Below are positions 17,712 through 26,953 of a DNA stretch of 64,000 nt, piece by piece. The notes beneath the pieces are model-generated. The model did no database searches, was not told where the DNA came from, and saw nothing but the letters and a program-made list of their open reading frames with translations. Where the stretch lies: positions 1,488,001 to 1,552,000 of the forward strand of contig NZ_CP094460.1 in assembly GCF_022809715.1 (NCBI RefSeq), in the 5' to 3' direction. The first letter of the stretch is position 1. The number at the start of each line of letters is the position of its first letter. Source of the DNA: Burkholderia pyrrocinia (GTDB lineage: Bacteria; Pseudomonadota; Gammaproteobacteria; Burkholderiales; Burkholderiaceae). Position numbers and translations under genes: made by a program.

Positions 17712-19367
17712 TCACTTCACCCACGCAAAGTAATACGACAACCAGATCGTCAGCCCCGCGCCGATCAGCGCCGCGTAAGGCATCAGATTCAGCCACATCG
17801 AACGCTTCGGCACCTCGAGCTCCATGTCGCGCTGCATCTGCTCGGGGAACCGGCCGCGGTCCTGCCAGTAGTGCCGATAGAGAAACACCGGCACGATCAG
17901 CAGCATCGCGATCAGGCCATTACGCAGCGTGCCTTCGCCCTGCAGGTTCGCACCCGCGCCGACATACACGAGGTTCGCATAACCGCAGATCGCACCGCCG
18001 ACGAGCAGCCACGTCGGGCAACGGAACGGTCGATCCCAGTTGCCGCGATCCATCCGGTGGATCCAGCCAGACTGAAGATTCAGGAATACGAACAGCATGT
18101 AGCAGACGTTCGAGATCGACAGCACCGTCATGTAGTCCGACATCATCAGCAACACGAGGTTGAAGCCGAGATCGGTCCACATCGCGCGCGTGGGCGAGCC
18201 GTGCTCGTTCACGTGCGACAGGTACTTCGGCAGCCAGCCGTCGACCGATGCCTGGTACAGCGTGCGCGACGAGCCCATCATCGACGTCATCACGATCAGC
18301 AGGATCGACAGCATCAGCATCACGACGACCGCGTTCGCAACCCATGCGCCGCCGCCGACGATCTTCGCCATCGCGGCCGCGACGCCGGTGCCGTCGCCGA
18401 TCGCGGGATCGAGCATCGCCTGCGTACCGAGCGCGCCCTGGAACGCCAGCGGCACGAGCGTCATCACGACGAGACACAGCGCACCCGACCAGAAGATCGC
18501 CTTCGCGGTATCGCGGCGTGGATCGCGGAATTCGCGCGTGTAGCAGACGGCGGTCTCGAAACCGTACGACGCCCAGCCGGCCATGAACATCGCGCCGAGC
18601 GCCATCGTCACGCCCTGCCCGTTCCACGAGCCGAAGGTCGCGGCCGTGAGGTTGCCTTGCGCGTCGTGGCCGAGCGGCAGCAGCGGGAGCAGGTTCGACA
18701 TCGGCACGTCGCCCGTGACGAACGGCACGATGCCGACGATCAACAGCGGCGTGAGCGACGCGATACCGAGGATGCGCTGCGTGCGCGCAGCCTTCGATGC
18801 ACCGCTGTGCTGAAGCTTGAACGTGATGAGAAGCAGGATCGTCGCAATGATGAACGTCGCGTTGATCCGCAGGGAAAGACCGGGCTTGATGAACCCGAGA
18901 TCCGCAACCTTGAGCTGCCAGTGCAGCACCGCCGCGTCGGCGGGGAAGAGGCTCGTGAGCGCGTAGCTCGCCGCGAGGCCGCAGCCGAGCGCAAGCATCG
19001 GCGACCACGCAAGCCAGTTGCACCACACGGAAACCGGAGCAATCAGCTTGCTGTAACGCACCCAGCCGATCGCGCCATACACCGACGCGCCGCCCGATTT
19101 ATGAGGAAATAGCCCCGATATTTCCGCATAAGTCGCGCTTTGGATCAGCCCCATCGTGATCGCGGCGATCCAGATCGCCCACGCGGGCTGGCCGATCGTC
19201 GCACATACGCCGCCGATCGTGAACAGCACGCCTGCCGGCACGCCGCTCGTTACCCAGAATGCGTCTTTCCAAGTCAGGCCACGATGCAGCGTGTGGCCCG
19301 TCGAATCATGTGAGATGGTTGCCTCAACGTCACTGGTGCTGTTCGCACGCAGTCCTGCTTGACTCAT
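17712..19367 (-). CDS. APC-family amino-acid/amine permease
   Basis: The 551-residue inner-membrane transporter has about twelve hydrophobic segments and the APC superfamily pattern in TM1 (FWVTSGVPAGVLFTIGGVCA) and TM6-like regions (GWASYGFETAVCYTREFRDPRR). The start at 19367 has an excellent GAGGAGGAATT ribosome-binding site; the upstream extension to 19469 is rejected. It is at the promoter-distal end of the glycine betaine gene run, 224 bases after the betaine-binding protein, and may have its own promoter. Likely cargo is an amino acid or a betaine-pathway intermediate such as sarcosine or glycine; this is inference from position. Confidence 0.8.
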   Translation of the reverse strand: MSQAGLRANSTSDVEATISHDSTGHTLHRGLTWKDAFWVTSGVPAGVLFTIGGVCATIGQPAWAIWIAAITMGLIQSATYAEISGLFPHKSGGASVYGAIGWVRYSKLIAPVSVWCNWLAWSPMLALGCGLAASYALTSLFPADAAVLHWQLKVADLGFIKPGLSLRINATFIIATILLLITFKLQHSGASKAARTQRILGIASLTPLLIVGIVPFVTGDVPMSNLLPLLPLGHDAQGNLTAATFGSWNGQGVTMALGAMFMAGWASYGFETAVCYTREFRDPRRDTAKAIFWSGALCLVVMTLVPLAFQGALGTQAMLDPAIGDGTGVAAAMAKIVGGGAWVANAVVVMLMLSILLIVMTSMMGSSRTLYQASVDGWLPKYLSHVNEHGSPTRAMWTDLGFNLVLLMMSDYMTVLSISNVCYMLFVFLNLQSGWIHRMDRGNWDRPFRCPTWLLVGGAICGYANLVYVGAGANLQGEGTLRNGLIAMLLIVPVFLYRHYWQDRGRFPEQMQRDMELEVPKRSMWLNLMPYAALIGAGLTIWLSYYFAWVK

Positions 19368-19591
19368 CCAATTCCTCCTCTCGATCAGTGTCAGCGCTTC
19401 AGCGCTTACTCTGGTCCGATGCAAAGCAGATGACTCCGCACAAGGACCGTAGTGTAACAACTTAAGCACTTTTTTGCAGAATCAGTAAAAGAAAACCGGG
19501 ATATGGCCACATGAAACCGCGATTATTTCGGATTCCTGCATGCCATTCCCGGCGTATTTTTATGGTGCTTCGTATGACGAATATTTAGTGC

Positions 19592-20455
19592 TTACTGCGC
19601 GCCTTCCGTCCACGCATTCACGCGGTCGGCATGCGCCGCGATCCACGCGTCGGCGGCCGCTTCCGGCTTGGAACCGTTCTGGATCGCCAGCATCACGCTG
19701 TCGATTTCACCCGGCTTCCACTGGAATTTCTTCAGGAACGCGACGACCGGCTTGGCCTTCGTTTCGAGGCCCGGATTCGCGACGCTGTCGACGTGCTCGG
19801 CGCCGCCGAACACCTTCTTCGGATCCTCGAGGAAGCGCAGCTTCCACTTCGCGAACATCCAGTGCGGCGCCCAGCCGGTCACGATGACCGGCTTGTTCGC
19901 GCTGACCGAACGCGACAGCTCGGCCGTCATCGCGCTGCCCGAGCTCGGCATCAGCGTGTAGCTCAGCCCGTAGCTCTTGATCGCTTCGTCGGTCTTGCGC
20001 ATCACGCCGGCACCCGCGTCGATGCCGACGATCCGGCCGCCGAAACTGCCCTTCTCCGCGTTCAGGTCGTCGATGCTCTTCGCCTTCACATAGTCCGGCA
20101 CGATCAGGCCGATCTTCGCATCAGCGAAATTCGCACCGAGGTCGACGACCTTGGTCTTGTACTCATCCCAGTACGAGCCGTGCGTGACCGGCAGCCACGC
20201 GGACAGCGTCGCGTCGAGATCGCCGCGCGCGACGCCCTGCCACATGATGCCGGCCGCGACCGGCACGAGCTTGACCTGGTAGCCGAGCTTCTTCTCGATG
20301 ACGCGGGCCGCGACGTTCGAGGTGGCAACGCTGTCGTCCCAGCCTTCGACATAGCCGATCTTCAGCGTCGGCTTCGTATCGGCAAGCGCCGACGCGCTCA
20401 GTGCCACCATCGCCGACAGTGCGCCGGTCCACAACAGTTTTCCGAACAACTTCAT
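19592..20455 (-). CDS. Glycine-betaine/carnitine-type ABC substrate-binding protein
   Basis: The 287-residue OpuAC/ProX-type periplasmic protein has a signal peptide of about 25 residues (ending ASALA). The mature protein shows KIGYVEGWDDS, VKLVPVAAGIMWQGVARGDLD, and VIVTGWAPHWMFAKW, the last bearing the aromatic box for quaternary ammonium ligands. It follows gbcB by 145 bases on the same strand. Like CbcX, CaiX and BetX of Pseudomonas it is an orphan binding protein without adjacent permease or ATPase and probably docks on a shared transporter. Betaine is the most likely ligand, with carnitine as the alternative. Confidence 0.85.
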   Translation of the reverse strand: MKLFGKLLWTGALSAMVALSASALADTKPTLKIGYVEGWDDSVATSNVAARVIEKKLGYQVKLVPVAAGIMWQGVARGDLDATLSAWLPVTHGSYWDEYKTKVVDLGANFADAKIGLIVPDYVKAKSIDDLNAEKGSFGGRIVGIDAGAGVMRKTDEAIKSYGLSYTLMPSSGSAMTAELSRSVSANKPVIVTGWAPHWMFAKWKLRFLEDPKKVFGGAEHVDSVANPGLETKAKPVVAFLKKFQWKPGEIDSVMLAIQNGSKPEAAADAWIAAHADRVNAWTEGAQ

Positions 20456-20600
20456 GGTCGATCTCCTTGATATGCGCCTGCGCGCGTTGCCTCTCTAGGT
20501 TCTTCAACCACAAATCCGCGGTATCGTTGTTTTCCGACGGATGCTTGTCCGGACGCGACGCGCCCGGACAGCCGATGGCGCGCTTTGACTACCGTTTTGA

Positions 20601-21749
20601 CTACTTGTCGATCACGAGATCGGTCAGCGGCTTGCTGCAGCACAGCAGCACCATCCCCTGGTCGATCTCGCGCTGGCGGATGCCGCCGTTGTGTTTCATC
20701 TCGACCTGCCCCGACACGAGCTTCACCTTGCAGGTGCCGCACATGCCCTGCGTGCACGAGGCCGGCAGCCGCACGCCCGACTGGCGCGCCGCATCGAGCA
20801 CGTGCTGCTCCGAGCCGCACGCGATCTCGCGGTTGCTCTTCGCGAAGCTGACCGTGTACTGCTTCGTCCCGGCGTCGCCGCCGTCGGCCGGCGGCGCGAG
20901 ATCGGCGAGCAGCTCGTCGCTCGCGGTCTGCGCAAGCGTTTCGAACGAGAAGCTCTCCTCGTGATACTGCTTGCGATCGAAACCGGCTTCGTCGAGCAGG
21001 TCGCGCACGGCCTTCATGTACGGCGCGGGGCCGCACGTGAAGATTTCGCGTTCCATGAAATCCGGCGCGATCAGCTTCAGCAGCGGCAGCGTCAGGAAAC
21101 CCGTGACGCCCGGCCAGTTGGTGCGCGCACCCACGCGCTCGACGACGAACGACGTGCGGAAATTCGTATGATTCGACGCGATCAGGTCGAGCTCGCGCGC
21201 GAAGATGATGTCGTCCGGCGTACGCGCGCTGTGCACGAACAGGATGTCGCGATCCTCGGCGAGATCATGGTGCGCGCGGCTCATCGACATCAGCGGCGTG
21301 ACGCCCGAGCCGGCCGACAGGAACAGGTACTTGCGCGCCGGATGCCGCGCGCACGTGAATTCGCCGGCCGGGCCGAGCACGCGCACCGATGCGCCCGGCT
21401 GCAGGTTGTCGTGCAGCCAGTTCGACACCTTGCCGCCCGGCACGCGCTTGACCGTGATCGACACCGTGTGCGGCCGCGCGGGCGACGACGAGATCGTGTA
21501 GCAGCGGTTGATCGTTTCGCCGTCGATGTCGAGCTCGAGCGTGAGGAACTGCCCGGGCTCGAACGAGAACGCGCGGCCCTGCGGCGAACGGAAGAAGAAA
21601 CTCTTCACGTCGTGCGTTTCCTGCCGCACCTGGCAGCACACCAGCGTTTCCTCGACGTCGCTCGTCCAGCGCTCGGGAAGAGCGTTCCAGAACGCCGGGC
21701 GCGTCACCCGGCTGTCCGTCGGCTCGAAATTGGCCGCATCTCGCATCAT
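20601..21749 (-). CDS. gbcB: Glycine betaine demethylase, reductase subunit
   Basis: This 382-residue reductase passes electrons from NAD(P)H to the Rieske oxygenase GbcA. Domains in order are an FAD-binding barrel with RCYTISSSPA (about 115-125), an NAD-binding domain with YLFLSAGSGVTPLMSM and FTCGPAPYM, and a C-terminal plant-type 2Fe-2S ferredoxin domain with CTQGMCGTCKVKL plus a distal Cys in LLCCSKP. The frame is open far upstream because of the high GC. The ATG at 21749, 30 bases after the gbcA stop, is the real start and has GGAG upstream. It is co-transcribed with gbcA. Confidence 0.92.
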   Translation of the reverse strand: MMRDAANFEPTDSRVTRPAFWNALPERWTSDVEETLVCCQVRQETHDVKSFFFRSPQGRAFSFEPGQFLTLELDIDGETINRCYTISSSPARPHTVSITVKRVPGGKVSNWLHDNLQPGASVRVLGPAGEFTCARHPARKYLFLSAGSGVTPLMSMSRAHHDLAEDRDILFVHSARTPDDIIFARELDLIASNHTNFRTSFVVERVGARTNWPGVTGFLTLPLLKLIAPDFMEREIFTCGPAPYMKAVRDLLDEAGFDRKQYHEESFSFETLAQTASDELLADLAPPADGGDAGTKQYTVSFAKSNREIACGSEQHVLDAARQSGVRLPASCTQGMCGTCKVKLVSGQVEMKHNGGIRQREIDQGMVLLCCSKPLTDLVIDK

Positions 21750-21778
21750 GTCTTGCTCCGCTTGTCCGCTGCTGTGCA

Positions 21779-23020
21779 CTATTCGCCGGTTTTTTCGGCG
21801 AGCCGGCCGATGTACCAGGCCGAGAATTTTTCGACGAGACCTTCCGTGTACGGCGAATACGGGCCCGGCTCGTATGCGCTGCTGTTCGCGCCGCGCTGCG
21901 AGAATTCGACGAGCGCGCGATCCTGGTCGTTGGTCGCGTTCCACACGGCCGTGAGGTTCTTCACGTCGTAATCGATGCCTTCCTTCGCGTCCTTGTGCAC
22001 GAGCCACTTCGTGCGCACGAGCGTCTTGCCGGCCGACAGCGGGATCACCGAGAACGTCACGATGTGATCGCTCATGAAGTGGTGCCACGAGTTCGGCTGC
22101 GTCCAGAACGACAGCCCGCCGAGATCGGCCTTTTCGAAACCGCCGAGCAGCTTCTTCGACGCGACCTTCGCATCGAGCGTCTGCGATTCGCCGCTGCGGT
22201 CGAGCGGCAGGCGCTGCGTGCGGAAGCCCGTCACGTCGAGCAGTTTCTCGATCTCGGCGGACGGCAGGCCCATCTCGGCCCACTCCTTCCCGCGCCGGAC
22301 GCACGTCTCCGCGAACGCGTCCATGCCCTCGGCGTTGGCGTCGGAACGCTGGTAGCCGAAGCCATATTCGTACAACGAAATCGTCAGCTCCGGATGGTTC
22401 GCGACGCAGTGATAGCACTCGCGGTTGTTCTCCATCGTGAGCTTCCAGTTGCCTTCCTCGATGATGTCGATCTGCGCGGCGATCTTCGTGCTCGGCAGGT
22501 CGTGCGGCAGCAGGTACGGCTCCATCTCGGCGCGCATCTTCGCGAAGTCGACCGGCGGCTCTTCGGCGAGGCAGATGAAGATCAGGCCCGCGAGGTTCTC
22601 GACGTGCACCGACTTCAGGCTGTGCTTGCAGCGGTCGAACTGCTCGCCCATGTGCTCGGCGAACATCAGCTGGCCCGTCAGGTTGTAGGTCCAGCTGTGG
22701 TACGGACACACGATGTTGCCGACCGAGCCCTTGTCCTCGTTGCACAGGCGCGCGCCGCGGTGACGGCATACGTTGTGAAACGCGCGGATCGCCATGTCGT
22801 CGTCGCGCACGATCAGGATCGAATCGCTCCCCAGCTCCACGGTCAGGTAGTCGCCCGGCTCCGGAATGTCCGGCTCGACCGCCACCTGGATCCAGTGCTG
22901 GCGGAAAATCGCCTCCATGTCGAGCGCGAAGATTTCCTCGCTCGTGTAGAACGGTGCGTCGAGGCTGTGCCCTACCTTGCGCCGCTCGATCAGTGCACGA
23001 ATGTCTGCCGATACTTTCAT
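21779..23020 (-). CDS. gbcA: Glycine betaine demethylase, Rieske oxygenase subunit
   Basis: The 413-residue oxygenase converts glycine betaine to dimethylglycine and formaldehyde. The Rieske 2Fe-2S ligands are visible as Cys85-x-His87 and Cys105-x-x-His108. The mononuclear iron motif ENNRECYHCVANHPE holds the bridging Asn/Glu and two His about 110 residues later, followed by aromatic substrate-pocket residues. Length fits the GbcA/stachydrine demethylase group. It starts 52 bases after the flavoprotein gene and is 29 bases before gbcB, all on the minus strand. Induction by GbdR is expected from the Pseudomonas system. Confidence 0.94.
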   Translation of the reverse strand: MKVSADIRALIERRKVGHSLDAPFYTSEEIFALDMEAIFRQHWIQVAVEPDIPEPGDYLTVELGSDSILIVRDDDMAIRAFHNVCRHRGARLCNEDKGSVGNIVCPYHSWTYNLTGQLMFAEHMGEQFDRCKHSLKSVHVENLAGLIFICLAEEPPVDFAKMRAEMEPYLLPHDLPSTKIAAQIDIIEEGNWKLTMENNRECYHCVANHPELTISLYEYGFGYQRSDANAEGMDAFAETCVRRGKEWAEMGLPSAEIEKLLDVTGFRTQRLPLDRSGESQTLDAKVASKKLLGGFEKADLGGLSFWTQPNSWHHFMSDHIVTFSVIPLSAGKTLVRTKWLVHKDAKEGIDYDVKNLTAVWNATNDQDRALVEFSQRGANSSAYEPGPYSPYTEGLVEKFSAWYIGRLAEKTGE

Positions 23021-23072
23021 CGTTTGCTCCGGATTCCTTGCATCCCTGGGTTCTTGCCGACAGGCATCAAAA

Positions 23073-23858
23073 TCAATAGTCGATGAGTTGATGCTCGCGC
23101 AAATACGCGAGGATCACTTGTGCTTTTTCGACCGAACTCCCTTCATTTACGACGTTGCCGCCACGGCTTTCGGTCGTCGTCGCGGACAGCATCCGGGCAT
23201 GCCCGGAGCGCTTCTCGGCAGCGACCAGTTTTACGGGTTTACGCTCGACCGGACCGACCGTCCACGCGGCCGCGTCGGCGTCCGCGCCGGGCGCCGCGAG
23301 CGCCGGCCGGATCGCGCCGGCACGCAGCCTGGCATACGCGTAGCGCGGCTCGGCATTGGCGAGCGGATGGACGGCGACGACGGCCGGCAGCGCGGCGTCG
23401 ACGCGGCGCCGCAGCCCCTTCGGCAAAAATTGCCGCACGGCCGCGCGGCCGCCTTCGATCGTCACGTCGACGGCCGAGCCGACGAGCGGATAACCGAGCG
23501 CGGCGGCGACGCGATACGGCAGCATCCCGGTGTCGTACGCGCCTTCGGCGCGCGTGCCGGTCAGCACGAGGTCGTAGCCTTCGACGCGCGCGGCGAGTGC
23601 ATGCACGGCATCGTCGCCGTCGCGGCAGGCCAGCACTTCGACCTCCCGCGCACCGAGCGCGAGATATTCGGCAAGCGCCGCGTTCGCGGGGTCGCCTGCA
23701 TGGATCACGTCGAGCTGCGCGCGATGCCGTTCCGCGAGCTGGCGGCCGGTTTCGAGCGCGGCCGCGTCGTTGCGGCTGTAGCGCGCGACGCCGCTGACCG
23801 GGTGCCGGCCGACGGACACGAGCACCGCGATGCGTTGCAACTGGCGAGGGGCGTTCAT
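23073..23858 (-). CDS. Electron-transfer flavoprotein beta-like subunit of the dimethylglycine pathway
   Basis: The 261-residue ETF beta-family protein has an AMP-binding fold with RIAVLVSVGRHPVSG at the N-terminus and YDLVLTGTRAEGAYDTGMLPYRVA, the family's conserved beta-subunit loop. Its C-terminus is longer than in housekeeping EtfB (VEKAQVILAYLREHQLIDY). Together with the next gene upstream it resembles the PA5401/PA5400 pair that accepts electrons from the DgcA/DgcB dimethylglycine dehydrogenase system. It overlaps the alpha-like gene by 4 bases, so the two are translationally coupled. Confidence 0.88.
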   Translation of the reverse strand: MNAPRQLQRIAVLVSVGRHPVSGVARYSRNDAAALETGRQLAERHRAQLDVIHAGDPANAALAEYLALGAREVEVLACRDGDDAVHALAARVEGYDLVLTGTRAEGAYDTGMLPYRVAAALGYPLVGSAVDVTIEGGRAAVRQFLPKGLRRRVDAALPAVVAVHPLANAEPRYAYARLRAGAIRPALAAPGADADAAAWTVGPVERKPVKLVAAEKRSGHARMLSATTTESRGGNVVNEGSSVEKAQVILAYLREHQLIDY

Positions 23859-25021
23859 GCTGCGACTCCTTCCGGTTCACGGTTGCCGACCGCGGCCGGC
23901 GATTGTCCGCGCGCGACCCGCGCGGCCTGCACCTGTTCGATCAGCGCGGCGATCGTCGCCTGCGCATCGCCGACCACCGTCAGGTTCGCGCGCTTCGCGA
24001 TCGGCGCGCTGCCGTCGAGGTTCACCGCGATCACGTGGCGGCAGTCCTTGATCCCCTGCAGATGCTGCACCGCGCCCGAGATGCCGAACGCGATATACAC
24101 GCTCGCCTCGACCGTCTTGCCGGTCGCGCCGACCTGCTTGTCGCGCGTGAAGTGACCGTTGTCGACCGCGACGCGGCTCGCGCCGATCGCCGCGCCGAAC
24201 GCACCGGCCAGCCGCTCGAACGCGCCGATGTCGGACACGCCGTTGCCGGCCGACACGATGAAATCGGCTTCCTCGAGCGCGACCCGCGCCGCATCGATTT
24301 CCTCAAGGCCGAGATCGCGATACGGCTGCGCCGCATCATGGGCCGGGCGGATGAAATCGGCGGCCAGGCGTTCGCCCGCGCCGACGAACGGCAGCTTCGC
24401 GTCGACCGCGTTCTGCGCGAGCAGGATCACGTCGGGCAGCCCGCGCGTCGCGAATGCGCGGCCGGCCTGCGCATACGCGCCGACATGCTTCGCGTCGATC
24501 TCGACCACGTGGGTCGCGACGCTCGCGCCGGCGGCGGCCGCGTAACGCCGGCCGAGATCGCCGTCGCCCGTCGCGTTGTCGGGCACGAACACGTGTTTCG
24601 GCGAGAGCGCTGCCACGCACGCCTGCAACGCTTGCAATTCGCTTTCAGGATCGAATGCGCGGCGATCGAAGCCCGCAAGTTCAACCAGCTTGTCGACGCC
24701 GAGTTCGGCCACGTCGTCCTTCAGTTCGCCGAATGCGAGCAGCGCGACTTCGGTCTGGGCATCGGCGAGCACCGCGGCGGCGGCGATCGCCTGTCGTGCG
24801 TGATCGTCGAGCGCGCCGCGTTCGCCGTGCGCGACCACCAGCACCACGTGCTTCGGCTCCTGCACCGTGCGGCGCGGCTTCGCGGCGGCCGCATGGCCGT
24901 GCGCAGACCAGTGCGCGGCGCTCGCGTCGGCGCTGCCTTCCTCGCCGAGCGTGATGCGCTTCAGGCCCGCGGCCGTGATGATGAACGGCCGGCGCGGATC
25001 GATTCGTTTGATCGTATTCAT
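23855..25021 (-). CDS. Electron-transfer flavoprotein alpha-like subunit of the dimethylglycine pathway
   Basis: The 388-residue protein has an N-terminal ETF alpha/beta-type nucleotide domain and a C-terminal FAD-binding domain with FIVSAGNGVSDIGAFERLAG, VGATGKTVEASVYIAFGISGAVQH and a typical INLDGSAPI-like end (AVNLDGSAPIAKRANLTVVGD). The ATG at 25021 lies 4 bases after the dgcB stop; the longer frame to 25123 is inside dgcB and rejected. It should bind FAD and relay electrons from the dehydrogenase to an ETF-quinone oxidoreductase or to the DgcB iron-sulfur protein. Confidence 0.88.
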   Translation of the reverse strand: MNTIKRIDPRRPFIITAAGLKRITLGEEGSADASAAHWSAHGHAAAAKPRRTVQEPKHVVLVVAHGERGALDDHARQAIAAAAVLADAQTEVALLAFGELKDDVAELGVDKLVELAGFDRRAFDPESELQALQACVAALSPKHVFVPDNATGDGDLGRRYAAAAGASVATHVVEIDAKHVGAYAQAGRAFATRGLPDVILLAQNAVDAKLPFVGAGERLAADFIRPAHDAAQPYRDLGLEEIDAARVALEEADFIVSAGNGVSDIGAFERLAGAFGAAIGASRVAVDNGHFTRDKQVGATGKTVEASVYIAFGISGAVQHLQGIKDCRHVIAVNLDGSAPIAKRANLTVVGDAQATIAALIEQVQAARVARGQSPAAVGNREPEGVAA

Positions 25022-25025
25022 CGAT

Positions 25026-26951
25026 TCACTCCAGCGAGGCGGCAACGAGTTCGGCCACGTCGAGCACGTCGGGGCGCGGGCCCACGACGCCTTCGAGCAT
25101 CGCCGTGCAGTTCGGGCACGCAACCGCGACCACGTCCGCGCCGATCGTGCGTGCGTCGGCGATGCGGATGTCCGGAATGCGCTGCTTGCCGGGGATGTCG
25201 GTCAGCGGCGCACCGCCGCCACCGCCGCAGCAGCGGCCGCGCATGCCGTTGCGCTCCATCTCGACGACCTGGATGCCGATCGTCTTCAGCAGCTTGCGCG
25301 GCGCTTCCGTCTCGCCGTTGTAGCGGCCGAGGTAACACGGGTCGTGATAGGTCGTGCGCTTGTCCTGCAGCGCCTCGACGGCCTTCGGCGCGATCTTGCC
25401 GCTGTCGGCCAGTTCGGCGAGATAGGTCGTGTGATGCTTGACCGTCACGCGCAGCCCGAGCGCGCGGTATTCGTTGCGCAGGCTGTGCATCACGTGCGGG
25501 TCGGCCGTCACGATCTGCTTGTACGACAGTGTGCCGAGCGTGCCGATCAGGCGCTTCGCCATCTGCTGGAACGTCGCCTCGTCGCCGAGCCGGCGCGCGA
25601 CGTCGCCCGTGTCGGTCTCGGTCGAGCCGAGCACCGCGTAGTCGACACCGGCCTTGTTCAGCACCTTGACGAACGCGCGCAGCGTGCGCTGGTAGCGCAT
25701 GTCGAACGCGCCTTCGCCCGCGACGAACAGCACGTCGACCGGCTTGCCCGGCTGCGCGACGGGCGCGCTCAGGTCGACCGACCAGTCGTAGCGCGCGGCC
25801 GTGTCGTAGCCGCCCATCGTGCCGGTCTCGCGCAGGTTCGCAAGCACTTCCTGGCCCTTGCCCGGCACCGAGCCGTGCACGAGCGTGCGGTTGCGGCGCA
25901 TGTCGACGATCGCGTCGACGTGTTCGATCAGCATCGGGCATTCCTGCACGCACGCGCGGCAGGTCGTGCACGACCACAGCGTCTGTTCCTCGATCAGGCC
26001 CGACACGATCGGGCCGTTCGGCTCGCCGCGATGCTGGCCGACCGCGAGGCCCGGAGTCGGGCTGCCCGCGTACGCCGCATCGGTGCCGCCGGCCATGCCG
26101 ACCACCAGATCCTGGATCAGCTTCTTCGGGTTCAGCGGCTGGCCCGACGCGAACGCGGGGCACGCGGCTTCGCACTTGCCGCACTGCACGCACGCGTCGA
26201 AGCTCAGCAACTGGTTCCAGCGGAATTCGACCGGCTTCGCGACGCCGTACTCCTGATGCTCGACGTCCGGCAGCTTCAGTGCGGTCGGCGGCGTGGCCGT
26301 GCCGTTACCCGTGAACGACTCGCGCGTGGCCGCGAAGCGCTCCTGGCGCGGGTGGAAGGCGAGGTGCAGCAGGCCGGCGATCGCATGCTTCATCGGGCCG
26401 CCCTTCGCGGCGCCGACCGTCATCGTGAATGCGCCGATGCCGATCAGCAGCGCGCAGAGCACCGCGAACGCGCCCGACATCGCGCCGGTCGGCACCAGCA
26501 TGAACAGCACGAGGCCGAGCGCGAACGAACCGAGCAGCCAGGGCAGCGTATTCCACGGGCCGCGCGACAGGCGGGCGGGCACGTCCTTGGCCGCGCGCCG
26601 GCGCCACACGAACACCGCGCCGACCAGCATCGCGAGCGCCGCGAGGAAGATCAGCTTGTCGAGCCACGGCGAGTAGATCGCAAGGCCGTAGTTGACGAAC
26701 ACCAGCGCGAGCGCGCCGATCGCGCCACCGGCGGTCGCGACGTGGGTCTTCGCGATATACGGATCGCGGGCGACCACATGGTGCAGGTCGACGAAATAAC
26801 GCTTCGGAATCGCGAACAGGTTCGCGACGCCGAACGAGCCGGGCGCCGTGGCCCGGCCGAGACGCCAGTAGGACGAACGCTTCGCGACCGCGAACGCGAG
26901 CCCCGCCACCGACAGCCACAACAGTGCGGTAATGAGGAGGGACGGATTCAT
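25026..26951 (-). CDS. dgcB: Membrane iron-sulfur subunit of dimethylglycine demethylation
   Basis: This 641-residue protein has an N-terminal membrane part of about five segments (residues 1-210). A cytosolic region follows with two 4Fe-4S motifs, CVQCGKCEAACP and CTTCRACVQECP, and then two Cys-rich CCG-type domains (HDPCYLG and RCCGGGGGAP) like those of heterodisulfide reductase and GlpC. It is the DgcB type that transfers electrons from dimethylglycine oxidation to the respiratory chain. Its start is 2 bases from the dgcA tail stop and the ETF genes follow with almost no gap, a tight operon. Confidence 0.92.
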   Translation of the reverse strand: MNPSLLITALLWLSVAGLAFAVAKRSSYWRLGRATAPGSFGVANLFAIPKRYFVDLHHVVARDPYIAKTHVATAGGAIGALALVFVNYGLAIYSPWLDKLIFLAALAMLVGAVFVWRRRAAKDVPARLSRGPWNTLPWLLGSFALGLVLFMLVPTGAMSGAFAVLCALLIGIGAFTMTVGAAKGGPMKHAIAGLLHLAFHPRQERFAATRESFTGNGTATPPTALKLPDVEHQEYGVAKPVEFRWNQLLSFDACVQCGKCEAACPAFASGQPLNPKKLIQDLVVGMAGGTDAAYAGSPTPGLAVGQHRGEPNGPIVSGLIEEQTLWSCTTCRACVQECPMLIEHVDAIVDMRRNRTLVHGSVPGKGQEVLANLRETGTMGGYDTAARYDWSVDLSAPVAQPGKPVDVLFVAGEGAFDMRYQRTLRAFVKVLNKAGVDYAVLGSTETDTGDVARRLGDEATFQQMAKRLIGTLGTLSYKQIVTADPHVMHSLRNEYRALGLRVTVKHHTTYLAELADSGKIAPKAVEALQDKRTTYHDPCYLGRYNGETEAPRKLLKTIGIQVVEMERNGMRGRCCGGGGGAPLTDIPGKQRIPDIRIADARTIGADVVAVACPNCTAMLEGVVGPRPDVLDVAELVAASLE

Positions 26952-26953
26952 CT

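Noticed and set aside
20546..20570. Hairpin between gbcB and the betaine-binding protein gene
   Set aside because: A 7-bp stem with an 11-base loop and no T-run is weak evidence for a terminator, and the genes are probably co-transcribed.
20601..22769. A 722-residue frame covering gbcB and part of gbcA
   Set aside because: The first half is an out-of-frame reading of gbcA; gbcB starts at 21749.
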